Shown: in pieces, positions 1 through 5,130 of the stretch
How the letters are laid out: each line of letters opens with the position of its first letter
How positions within the stretch are numbered: position 1 is the stretch's first letter
Origin: Nocardioides sp.
GTDB lineage: Bacteria; Actinomycetota; Actinomycetes; Propionibacteriales; Nocardioidaceae
Assembly (NCBI GenBank): GCA_021731205.1
Contig: JAKFXV010000321.1
Coordinates: 1-6,202 of the forward strand
Reading direction: 5' to 3'
Length of the DNA stretch: 6,202 bases
The notes under the pieces: generated by a model
Databases searched by the model: none
The model's input: the letters and a program-made list of their open reading frames with translations, nothing else
What the model was told of the DNA's origin: nothing
Position numbers and translations under genes: made by a program

Positions 1-1110
1 CGCCGTCGGTGGCACCGCAACGTTGAGGCGCAGCATGTCCGCCTCGGTCGACCCGGTGTAGTTCTGGAACCCCGGAACCACACCCTCGGGGATGCCGGTG
101 AGCAGGATCGCGTTGAGATCGGCGCGGTTCTTCGTGTACGCCGCCAGGTTCGGGAAGACACCTGGATACAACGCCGGCAGCAACGTCGCCAGCTCGGGCT
201 TGTTCACCCGCGCCGCGTAGTCCGAGTCCTCATGCGGGTCTGCCGCGTTCCACGCGTCCTTGCGCGCCATGGGCACGATGACCTCGTTGAACAGCGGGTT
301 GCCCAGCCTGGACACCTGCACGTAGGGGCCGAGGTCCTCGGTCTTGCCATTGCCCTTGCGCACCGACGCGGCACGCCGGCTGGCCGACGCCCACACCCCG
401 ATGACAGCTTTCGGGCTGTTCACGCTGGTCGGCTTCACGTTCCCCTTGGTGAGGTCGGTGATCGGCACCTGGATCGCGATCGAGTGGACGTTCATCCCCT
501 GGGTCCCGTTGACGCCCTCCGCCGCCGCCAACGGGATCAGGTGAGCGGCATTGAACGGCCGCAACGCGCCCAGATCGAAGATGCTCCCCAGGTCGACGAA
601 GAAGCCCTCCGCACGCTGACCGGCGAACACTCGGCGACCACCCTTGAGTTGGTGGATCGCCTGCGCAGTGAACTTCTCGTAGTCCGGAGTGGACCGCACC
701 CCGACGTTGACCGGCGGCACCCGCAGCCCGCTGGCGAGCCTGACGGCCTTCTTGCCGCGCACCTTGCGCGTCACGGAGTACGTCTGCGGTCGATTCCAGT
801 TGGGATCGGAAATGCTGGCGATCGGACCCACGTTGTACAAGAACGTGTTCTTGTTGCGGATCTTGGTCGTGAAGCGGAACTGGTAGGTCACGTCGGCTCG
901 AGCATCACCACGGTTGCTGATGTGGATCTCGTAGAGGACATCGTCGGCGAACTCGAAGAAGTTCGGGCCACCCTGGGGGGACTGGAACGGCAGATAGTTC
1001 GCGATGAGGGTGACGGTGTCAGGCCGGTCGGGACTGACGAACGCGTACACATCGGTGTTGTCGGCGGCAGGATCCTTGGAGATCTCCGGCGCCTCGCGGT
1101 GTGAGGACAT
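1..1110 (-). CDS. DUF4331 family protein (3' end beyond window)
   Basis: The reading frame is open from ATG at 1110 to the window edge, giving 370 codons with no stop; the C-terminus is missing only because the window ends. The protein starts directly with the family hallmark SSHREAP, followed by KDPAADNTDVYAFVSPD (residues 12-28), GGPNFFEFADDVLYEI (37-52) and a late NYTGSTEADMLRLNVAVPP stretch (350-368). This pattern is that of DUF4331, a bacterial family of unknown function; I know of no enzymatic assignment. There is no N-terminal signal peptide or membrane segment, whereas some relatives carry an export signal ahead of the SSHREAP start. The ATG lies 2 nt after the stop of the upstream Tat-signal gene, with a weak AAGG-type ribosome site inside that gene, so translation is probably coupled. 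The same operon faces the znu operator. Family assignment is confident; function is unknown. Confidence 0.88.
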   Translation of the reverse strand, partial: MSSHREAPEISKDPAADNTDVYAFVSPDRPDTVTLIANYLPFQSPQGGPNFFEFADDVLYEIHISNRGDARADVTYQFRFTTKIRNKNTFLYNVGPIASISDPNWNRPQTYSVTRKVRGKKAVRLASGLRVPPVNVGVRSTPDYEKFTAQAIHQLKGGRRVFAGQRAEGFFVDLGSIFDLGALRPFNAAHLIPLAAAEGVNGTQGMNVHSIAIQVPITDLTKGNVKPTSVNSPKAVIGVWASASRRAASVRKGNGKTEDLGPYVQVSRLGNPLFNEVIVPMARKDAWNAADPHEDSDYAARVNKPELATLLPALYPGVFPNLAAYTKNRADLNAILLTGIPEGVVPGFQNYTGSTEADMLRLNVAVPPTA

Positions 1111-1112
1111 GG

Positions 1113-1415
1113 TTACTTACCTGCCTTACGGACGATCCTGCGGACCAGCCTCTTGTCTCGGATGCGGGTTGCGTTGTTGCCGGCAAAGACGATCATCTTG
1201 CCGTTCTGGACGTTGTCGACGTAGACAACGAACGGGCCGTTGCCCACTCGCAACCGGCCCTCCGTGTCGATGGCGGCGTCTGCCGCCTCAGCCGAGCCGA
1301 GCAGCGACGCGGCAGCAATAGCTGCAGCCCCTCCACCGGTCACGGCGATGAACCCACGACGTGACGGCTGCTGCGCAGCCTCCGCCTCGGTGGGCTCAGG
1401 TGCTAGTTCTGTCAT
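1113..1415 (-). CDS. Small protein with twin-arginine signal
   Basis: A 100-residue protein. After an acidic, Glu/Pro/Ala-rich n-region it has a clear Tat motif, SRRGFI at residues 18-23. A Gly/Ala hydrophobic stretch follows (about 24-41), then a likely signal-peptidase site around AEA (42-44). The mature part, about 55 residues, is a short segment with GPFVVYVDNVQNGKMIVFAG (60-79), ending in a very basic tail (RIRDKRLVRRIVRKAGK). I do not recognise a named domain. I chose ATG at 1415 because a strong GAGGAGAGG Shine-Dalgarno sequence (1423-1431) sits 7 nt upstream; the frame stays open back to 1538, but the extension has no ribosome site and would bury the signal. The gene is followed 2 nt later by the DUF4331 gene, so the two are almost certainly one transcript. 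Possible roles are a secreted partner or an export escort for DUF4331; both are inference. Confidence 0.8.
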   Translation of the reverse strand: MTELAPEPTEAEAAQQPSRRGFIAVTGGGAAAIAAASLLGSAEAADAAIDTEGRLRVGNGPFVVYVDNVQNGKMIVFAGNNATRIRDKRLVRRIVRKAGK

Positions 1416-1440
1416 GAGCTGTCCTCTCCTCAAGCGGTGC

Positions 1441-1468
1441 ACCTGCCCGGCTCCCGAGATGGGCAGGT
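1441..1468. repeat. Perfect inverted repeat / leader stem-loop
   Basis: ACCTGCCC (1441-1448) and GGGCAGGT (1461-1468) are perfect 8-bp complements around a 12-nt loop. On the minus strand this lies in the leader of the Tat-signal gene, 10 nt ahead of its GAGGAGAGG ribosome site. No T-run follows on either strand, so it is not a standard intrinsic terminator. It could be an mRNA leader hairpin or a protein-binding palindrome; nothing in the sequence decides which. Confidence 0.55.
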
Positions 1469-1521
1469 CTTGTGAGGCGTTCGCAGCCCGCTCCCGATCG
1501 GATTGGGAAACCGCGCGAAAG

Positions 1522-1551
1522 TTGACAACGATTCTCACTATCTGTGAGAGT
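1522..1551 (+). promoter_or_regulatory. Predicted znuA promoter
   Basis: A perfect -35 hexamer TTGACA (1522-1527) is followed, after an 18-bp spacer, by GAGAGT (1546-1551). The latter keeps the A2, A4 and T6 positions of the TATAAT -10 consensus. Transcription would then begin near 1558-1559, at the A of the ATG chosen for znuA, giving a leaderless message of the kind common in actinobacteria. The -35 lies in Zur box A and the -10 in Zur box B, so bound repressor would block both. The -10 is weak and the start site is inferred. Confidence 0.5.
1523..1537. promoter_or_regulatory. Zur box A (predicted zinc-repressor operator)
   Basis: TGACAACGATTCTCA has the TGA-N9-TCA framework of actinobacterial Zur operators and matches 12 of 15 positions of TGAAAATGATTTTCA, the consensus as I remember it. 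It overlaps the -35 of the znu promoter. Zur is a Fur-family repressor that binds DNA when loaded with zinc, so the operon would be off when zinc is plentiful. Confidence 0.72.
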
Positions 1552-1559
1552 CGTTCTCA
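1545..1559. promoter_or_regulatory. Zur box B (second predicted operator)
   Basis: TGAGAGTCGTTCTCA is palindromic at its outer five pairs. Its reverse complement differs from box A at only 2 of 15 positions, so the two boxes form a 15-7-15 inverted repeat. Their centres are 22 bp apart, about two helical turns, which places two Zur dimers on the same DNA face. The box overlaps the -10 element and ends on the A of the chosen znuA ATG. Confidence 0.68.
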
Positions 1560-2563
1560 TGTTTGCGATGGCCACCAAGCCCGTTCGAGCCACCCGGACA
1601 CGGTTCGTGACCGTTGCCGTTGCGACCTCCGGGCTCCTGCTCGGGGCATGTGGTTCGGGCCCCGACCGCCAGGCGGCCGACGATGAGCTGCTGGTGGTCT
1701 CCGCCTTCTACCCCCTGGCGTACGTCGCGGAGCAGGTGAGCCGAGGAGCGGGAGTCCAGGTGGTCAATGTGACGGCCCCCGGCGTCGAACCGCATGACCA
1801 GGAGCCCTCCCCGTTGGCGGTCGCACAGATCGCGAGCGCGGACCTGGTGCTGATCCAGACCGGATTCCAGCCCGCCGTCGAAGCTGCGGCCGAGCAGAAC
1901 GCCACCGGCACGGTGGTCGACGTGATCAACATCGTCGACCTCATGCCCGTCGATGATCACGACGGGCACGGGCAAGAGGACGGGCATGGGGACGGACATG
2001 GGGACGGACATGGGGACGGGCATGAGGATGAGCCCGCAGCGGACGCCGGCTTCGATCCGCACTTCTGGCTCGACCCGGTGCGCGTGGCCCTGCTGGCGCG
2101 GGAGGTTTCCGCTCGCCTCGGCGAACTGGACCCGAGCTCGGCCGACATCTACACCCGCAACGCCGAGGACTTGATCGTCGAGCTGACCAAGCTCGATGAC
2201 GAGTATCGAGGCGGACTGGCGCAGTGCGCCCGCACCACGGTGGTGGTCAGCCACGATGCGTTCGGGTACCTCACCAAGTACGGCTTGACCTTCGCTCCGA
2301 TCGTCGGCATCGCGCCCGATGCGGAACCGACGCCCGGAGACTTGGCGCGGCTCGGCGAACTCATCGACGCCGAGGGCGTCACGACCGTGTTCTCCGAAAC
2401 TCTGCTGAGTCCAGCGCTGTCGGAGGCCCTGGCCCGCGAGGCCGGTGTGCAGACCTCGGTCCTCGATCCGATCGAGGGGTTGAGTGCTGCCGACTCCGGC
2501 GAGGACTACCTTTCCCTCATGCGTGCCAACCTCACTGCCTTGCGCGAGGCCAACGGGTGCTGA
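1559..2563 (+). CDS. znuA: Zinc ABC transporter substrate-binding lipoprotein ZnuA
   Basis: A 334-residue cluster A-I (TroA/ZnuA-type) metal-binding protein that captures zinc outside the membrane and delivers it to ZnuB. Residues 1-31 form a lipoprotein signal with basic n-region (RATRTR), hydrophobic core and lipobox LGAC, with Cys31 as the lipid anchor. The usual metal ligands are visible: His79 (EPHDQEPS), His168 (DPHFWLDP), His232 (VVSHDAFGY) and Asp303 (LDPIEG). A His/Asp/Gly loop at 134-155 (H134, 137, 143, 147, 151, 155) is typical of zinc rather than manganese members. Cys223 and the final Cys334 could form a disulfide. I chose ATG 1559 because it coincides with the predicted transcription start and has GAGAG about 9 nt upstream. 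GTG 1544 lies inside the promoter and ATG 1568 is a possible shorter start. It is the first gene of znuACB. Confidence 0.93.
   Translation: MFAMATKPVRATRTRFVTVAVATSGLLLGACGSGPDRQAADDELLVVSAFYPLAYVAEQVSRGAGVQVVNVTAPGVEPHDQEPSPLAVAQIASADLVLIQTGFQPAVEAAAEQNATGTVVDVINIVDLMPVDDHDGHGQEDGHGDGHGDGHGDGHEDEPAADAGFDPHFWLDPVRVALLAREVSARLGELDPSSADIYTRNAEDLIVELTKLDDEYRGGLAQCARTTVVVSHDAFGYLTKYGLTFAPIVGIAPDAEPTPGDLARLGELIDAEGVTTVFSETLLSPALSEALAREAGVQTSVLDPIEGLSAADSGEDYLSLMRANLTALREANGC
1979..2026 (+). repeat. 12-bp tandem repeat coding DGHG units
   Basis: Four consecutive in-frame 12-bp units (1979-1990, 1991-2002, 2003-2014, 2015-2026), each close to GACGGACATGGG, encode residues 141-156 of ZnuA as DGHG, DGHG, DGHG, DGHE. 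The two central units are identical at DNA level, and the outer ones differ at one or two bases. The unit is a multiple of three, so gain or loss by slippage would lengthen or shorten the histidine loop without breaking the frame. Confidence 0.85.
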
Positions 2564-3375
2564 CCGGCACCGAGACCGGCCCCGTTGTGGAGATCCGCGA
2601 CGGGTCCGTCTCCATCGACGGGCGCCCGATCCTTCGCCAGATCGACCTGTCGGTCAACGCCGGCCAATTTCTCGCTCTGCTCGGTGCCAACGGCTCCGGC
2701 AAGTCGACCCTAGTGCGCGCCTGCACCGGGCTTCGCCCACTCAGCTCCGGGACCGCACTACTGTTCGGCACGGCGCTGAGCAACTTCAGGGACTGGGCGC
2801 GGATCGGATTCGTTCCACAGCGCACGAGCGCCGCCGGCGGGGTTCCTGCATCGGTTCAGGAAGTGGTCGGTTCGGGACGCCTGTCGCGGCGCCGGCTCCT
2901 GCGACCGGCGTCGCGGTCGGATCGCACGGCCGTGCGTGAGGCGATCGCCGCTGTCGGCCTGTCCGGCCGCGAGGGAGATGGCATCGCGACCCTTTCAGGC
3001 GGGGAACAGCAACGTGTGCTGATCGCCCGAGCCTTGGCAGGAGAACCGGAACTGCTCTTCCTGGACGAGCCGATGGCAGGCGTCGACCTGGCCGCCCAGC
3101 AGTCGCTCGCCGGAGTGCTGGGCGAGCTGAAGTTGAAGGGGACCACCGTGGTGCTGGTCGCTCACGAGCTGGGCGCACTCGCGCCTCTGGTGGATCGAGC
3201 CGTGATCATGCGGGACGGACGCGTCATTCACGACGGGGATCTGCCAAGCGATCACGAACTCCACGACTCGCTTCGCGAGTCCCATCATCACCTCGAGCGA
3301 CCACACGACGACCACGTGCCGCATGTCGGCTCGCCGCTGGAACTGCGCCGGAGTGTCAGGGGCGACCATGAGTGA
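2557..3375 (+). CDS. znuC: Zinc ABC transporter ATP-binding protein ZnuC
   Basis: A 272-residue ABC ATPase that powers zinc import from the cytoplasmic face of ZnuB. All nucleotide-binding motifs are intact: Walker A GANGSGKST (43-51), Q-loop Gln88 in GFVPQ, signature LSGGEQQR (146-153), Walker B LLFLDEP (166-172) with catalytic Glu171, D-loop GVD (175-177) and switch His203 (VAHE). The domain ends near 230 and is followed by a His-rich tail (H233, 236, 243-245, 250, 253, 256, 271). I chose GTG 2557, which overlaps the end of znuA by 7 nt and has GAGG (2546-2549) 7 nt upstream. The frame is open much further upstream, but that part is a shadow of znuA. GTG 2587 is a less likely alternative. 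Overlaps on both sides indicate coupled translation within znuACB. Confidence 0.93.
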   Translation: MLTGTETGPVVEIRDGSVSIDGRPILRQIDLSVNAGQFLALLGANGSGKSTLVRACTGLRPLSSGTALLFGTALSNFRDWARIGFVPQRTSAAGGVPASVQEVVGSGRLSRRRLLRPASRSDRTAVREAIAAVGLSGREGDGIATLSGGEQQRVLIARALAGEPELLFLDEPMAGVDLAAQQSLAGVLGELKLKGTTVVLVAHELGALAPLVDRAVIMRDGRVIHDGDLPSDHELHDSLRESHHHLERPHDDHVPHVGSPLELRRSVRGDHE

Positions 3376-4378
3376 GCTGCTCGCCTTGGATTTCATGCAG
3401 CGGGCCCTGCTGGCGGCCCTGCTCACCGGCCTGGCAGCCCCGGCGGTCGGCATCTACCTCGTGCAGCGTCGCCTCGCACTGATGGGAGATGGCATCGGGC
3501 ACGTCGCGGTGACCGGGGTGGCCTTGGGTTGGCTCACAGGCAACTCCCCCACCGGAACTGCGGTGATCGTCGCCATCGTGGGAGCCGCCACGATCGAGTT
3601 CGTTCGCGAGCGTGGTCACGCCGGCGGCGACGTCGCTCTCGCGCTGCTGTTCTACGGAGGTATCGCGGGCGGGGTGCTGCTCATGGGCCTGGCCGGACAA
3701 AACGCTGCCAAGCTGCAGCAGTCCCTGTTCGGGTCGCTGCTCACGATGTCTCCTGCCGACCTGCGGTACGCCGCCGTGTTGTCCGTGGTCACCCTCCTGC
3801 TCGCGCTCTGCCTCGGACCTCAGCTGTACGCCGTCGCGCTGGACGCGGAGTTCGCGAGCGTCGCCGGACTCAATGTGCGTGCCTACAACCTCTTGGTGGC
3901 GGTCCTCGCGGCCGTCACAGTGACCTTCGCGATGCACACGGTCGGCCTGCTCCTGGTGTCGGCGCTGATGGTGGTGCCCGTCGCAACCGCACAGCAAGTG
4001 ACCCGCAGCTTCCGGATGACGATGGTTGCGGCGACTGGTCTAGGGGCGAGCGCAGCTGTCGGCGGACTGATGTTGTCCGCCTGGTTGTCGTGGGAGTTCG
4101 ATCTCCAGGCGCCCCCAGGGCCGACCATCGTGTTGCTCGCACTCGCCGGCTTCGTGGTCATGTGGCCGGTGGGCGGTTGGTTGCGCCTGCGAACCCGCCG
4201 CCTGGCTCCGTTCCCCGCAGTGCCCGGCCCTCCGGAGCATGTGCCCACCGGCATGGGACACGCGCACCAGCACGGCCCGGACTGTGGGCATCTCGCGGTG
4301 CCGCACGAGGATCACGTGGACTACGTCCACGACGGCCATCGCCACGCACCCCACGGTGAGCACTACGACGAGCACTGA
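3368..4378 (+). CDS. znuB: Zinc ABC transporter permease ZnuB
   Basis: A 336-residue ABC-3 family integral membrane permease forming the zinc channel, working with ZnuA outside and ZnuC inside. Hydrophobic segments are seen at about 13-32, 46-58, 62-78, 88-109, 134-150, 173-205, 217-240 and 252-272. The family-typical stretch LVQRRLALMGDGIGHVAVTG (31-50) is present, as are VGLLLVSALMVVPVATA (192-208) and PGPTIVLLALAG (250-261). After the last membrane segment a 46-residue tail (291-336) carries 13 histidines and Cys306; in the usual topology this tail is cytoplasmic, but I infer that. ATG 3368 overlaps the znuC stop by 8 nt with GGGG just upstream; the open frame before it (from 3323) lies inside znuC and is not needed. 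It is the last gene of the operon and converges on the minus-strand cassette. Confidence 0.92.
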   Translation: MSELLALDFMQRALLAALLTGLAAPAVGIYLVQRRLALMGDGIGHVAVTGVALGWLTGNSPTGTAVIVAIVGAATIEFVRERGHAGGDVALALLFYGGIAGGVLLMGLAGQNAAKLQQSLFGSLLTMSPADLRYAAVLSVVTLLLALCLGPQLYAVALDAEFASVAGLNVRAYNLLVAVLAAVTVTFAMHTVGLLLVSALMVVPVATAQQVTRSFRMTMVAATGLGASAAVGGLMLSAWLSWEFDLQAPPGPTIVLLALAGFVVMWPVGGWLRLRTRRLAPFPAVPGPPEHVPTGMGHAHQHGPDCGHLAVPHEDHVDYVHDGHRHAPHGEHYDEH

Positions 4379-4400
4379 CCCGGGGGCGTCGTGGAGTGCT
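4359..4400. terminator. Stem-loop between converging operons (possible bidirectional terminator)
   Basis: AGCACTACGACG (4359-4370) can pair with CGTCGTGGAGTGCT (4387-4400): 6 bp, a 2-nt bulge, then 6 bp, around a 16-nt loop. It spans the znuB stop codon and touches the stop of the opposing small membrane gene, so it could end both transcripts. There is no T-tract, so termination by it is uncertain. A second AGCACT at 4371-4376 offers an alternative pairing. Confidence 0.45.
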
Positions 4401-4548
4401 AGTCCTCGGTCTCGTCTTGGGACGGATCGACGACGGTGGCCACGGCGACTCGTCGTACGCACAAGAACCAGGTCAGCACGGCACCGATCACCGCCGGGAC
4501 GAGAATCCACCAACCGTGCTCGCGCAACAAGAAGTCCACCTCACTCAC
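4399..4548 (-). CDS. Small one-TM membrane protein (49 aa), last gene of cassette
   Basis: A 49-residue protein starting SEVDFLLREHGWW, with one membrane helix at about 13-31 (WWILVPAVIGAVLTWFLCV). A basic patch (RR, 32-33) follows, then an acidic tail ending DPSQDETED. I chose GTG 4548, which overlaps the stop of the preceding gene by 8 nt, with GAGGGGC just upstream. GTG 4539 (giving MDFLL) is an alternative, and the frame is open to ATG 4581, which I consider too far inside the neighbour. Function unknown. Its place behind a BON-like membrane protein and another tiny membrane protein recalls the small genes that follow arfA in mycobacteria, but I cannot establish homology by eye. Confidence 0.62.
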   Translation of the reverse strand: MSEVDFLLREHGWWILVPAVIGAVLTWFLCVRRVAVATVVDPSQDETED

Positions 4549-4690
4549 GCCCCTCGAGCACGTCACGGCTCTGCTGTTCAAGCTGCTTGACCGACGGCAG
4601 GGTGAAGCGGGCCACGAGCAGGCTGATCAGCGATCCGAGCAGGAACGAGATCAGCATCATGACGTAGAGCTGGCTGGCGTAAGCGTTCAT
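4541..4690 (-). CDS. Small one-TM membrane protein (49 aa), ArfB-like position
   Basis: A 49-residue ORF from ATG 4690 to TGA 4541. It has a short N-terminus (MNAYASQLY), one membrane helix at about 9-27 (YVMMLISFLLGSLISLLVA) and a charged C-terminal segment (KQLEQQSRDVLEGRE) that could be helical. Its ATG overlaps the stop of the BON-like gene in an ATGA arrangement and its end overlaps the next gene by 8 nt, strong signs of a real coupled gene despite its size. Mycobacterial arfB, the gene after arfA, is likewise a roughly 50-residue one-TM protein. The comparison rests on position and architecture only, and no function is assigned. Confidence 0.68.
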   Translation of the reverse strand: MNAYASQLYVMMLISFLLGSLISLLVARFTLPSVKQLEQQSRDVLEGRE

Positions 4691-5082
4691 GCGGCGACTC
4701 CCCTCAGGCTCGATCCGGCACCCTCGATGGATTCCCGGTTGGCAACCACGATGCGGACACCCTCGATGCCCTCGACGATCTCGACCGCGGCATCCATCTG
4801 TGCTGCGGTCACACTCACGCCGAACGGGATGTCGAGGGTCGCGTCACGGGCTTCGAAGACGACGTGGATATCGGTGATCCCGGCCTTGGCCAGGGCGGCG
4901 ATCGACTGATCGGTCAGCTGGACCTCGATGCTGGATCGGTTGTAGGCGCTCACGAGTGCCGCAAAGATGATCGGCACGATCAACAACGCGACCCACCACA
5001 AGACGCCGGGGAACTTGAAGCCCCACCGCTCTCGATATCTGATCGTCCGCTCGGCCTCAGCCGGAACGTCCTGCGGTTCCAC
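4687..5082 (-). CDS. One-TM protein with BON-like domain, ArfA/OmpATb N-terminal type
   Basis: A 131-residue protein: a charged cytoplasmic N-terminus (1-26, with RYRERW), one membrane helix (27-46, PGVLWWVALLIVPIIFAALV in part) and an external alpha/beta domain (52-115). That domain reads SIAALAKAGI, then DIHVVFEARDATLDI, then AVEIVEGIEGVRIVV, the rhythm of a BON repeat. Mycobacterial ArfA (OmpATb) has the same TM-plus-BON layout but continues into an OmpA-like peptidoglycan-binding domain; here the protein stops right after the BON-like part, and I see no frameshifted OmpA remnant downstream. I chose GTG 5082 because GGAGG lies 4 nt upstream; ATG 5112 in the same frame (141 aa) is the alternative, with a weaker site. 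It follows uppS by 48 nt and overlaps the next gene by 4. Family call moderate, role unknown. Confidence 0.72.
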   Translation of the reverse strand: MEPQDVPAEAERTIRYRERWGFKFPGVLWWVALLIVPIIFAALVSAYNRSSIEVQLTDQSIAALAKAGITDIHVVFEARDATLDIPFGVSVTAAQMDAAVEIVEGIEGVRIVVANRESIEGAGSSLRGVAA

Positions 5083-5130
5083 ATCGCCTCCGGTTCGTCG
5101 CGTCGGGCACATCTTGCCCTACGCCGGTGC

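Noticed and set aside
232..1104. 290-codon plus-strand open frame
   Set aside because: It is antisense to the DUF4331 gene, and its composition is the Arg/His/Val/Asp-rich pattern of a high-GC shadow frame. The opposite strand has clear family motifs.
1441..1468. Stem-loop as an intrinsic terminator
   Set aside because: There is no T-run on either side and it sits in the upstream leader of a gene rather than after one.
1416..1538. N-terminal extension of the Tat-signal gene to 1538
   Set aside because: It would run through the leader stem-loop and Zur box A, lacks a ribosome site, and would put 41 residues before the Tat signal; GAGGAGAGG marks the start at 1415.
1979..2026. Tandem repeats as a CRISPR or iteron array
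   Set aside because: There are no spacers, the unit is 12 bp, and it lies in frame inside znuA coding for the histidine loop.
1538..2254. 238-codon minus-strand frame opposite znuA
   Set aside because: It is a shadow of znuA, and its MPVPMSVPMSV-type repeat is just the complement of the histidine-coding tandem repeat.
2224..2556. Upstream part of the znuC open frame
   Set aside because: It overlaps znuA in another frame, has low-complexity Arg-rich composition, and the ATPase fold begins only after GTG 2557.
3356..3997. 213-codon minus-strand frame opposite znuB
   Set aside because: It is rich in Gln/His/Glu/Arg as expected for the complement of a membrane-protein gene, with no recognisable domain.
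4436..4909. 157-codon plus-strand frame over the Arf-like cassette
   Set aside because: It has no domain or ribosome site, and it opposes three minus-strand genes with coupled overlaps and clear membrane helices.
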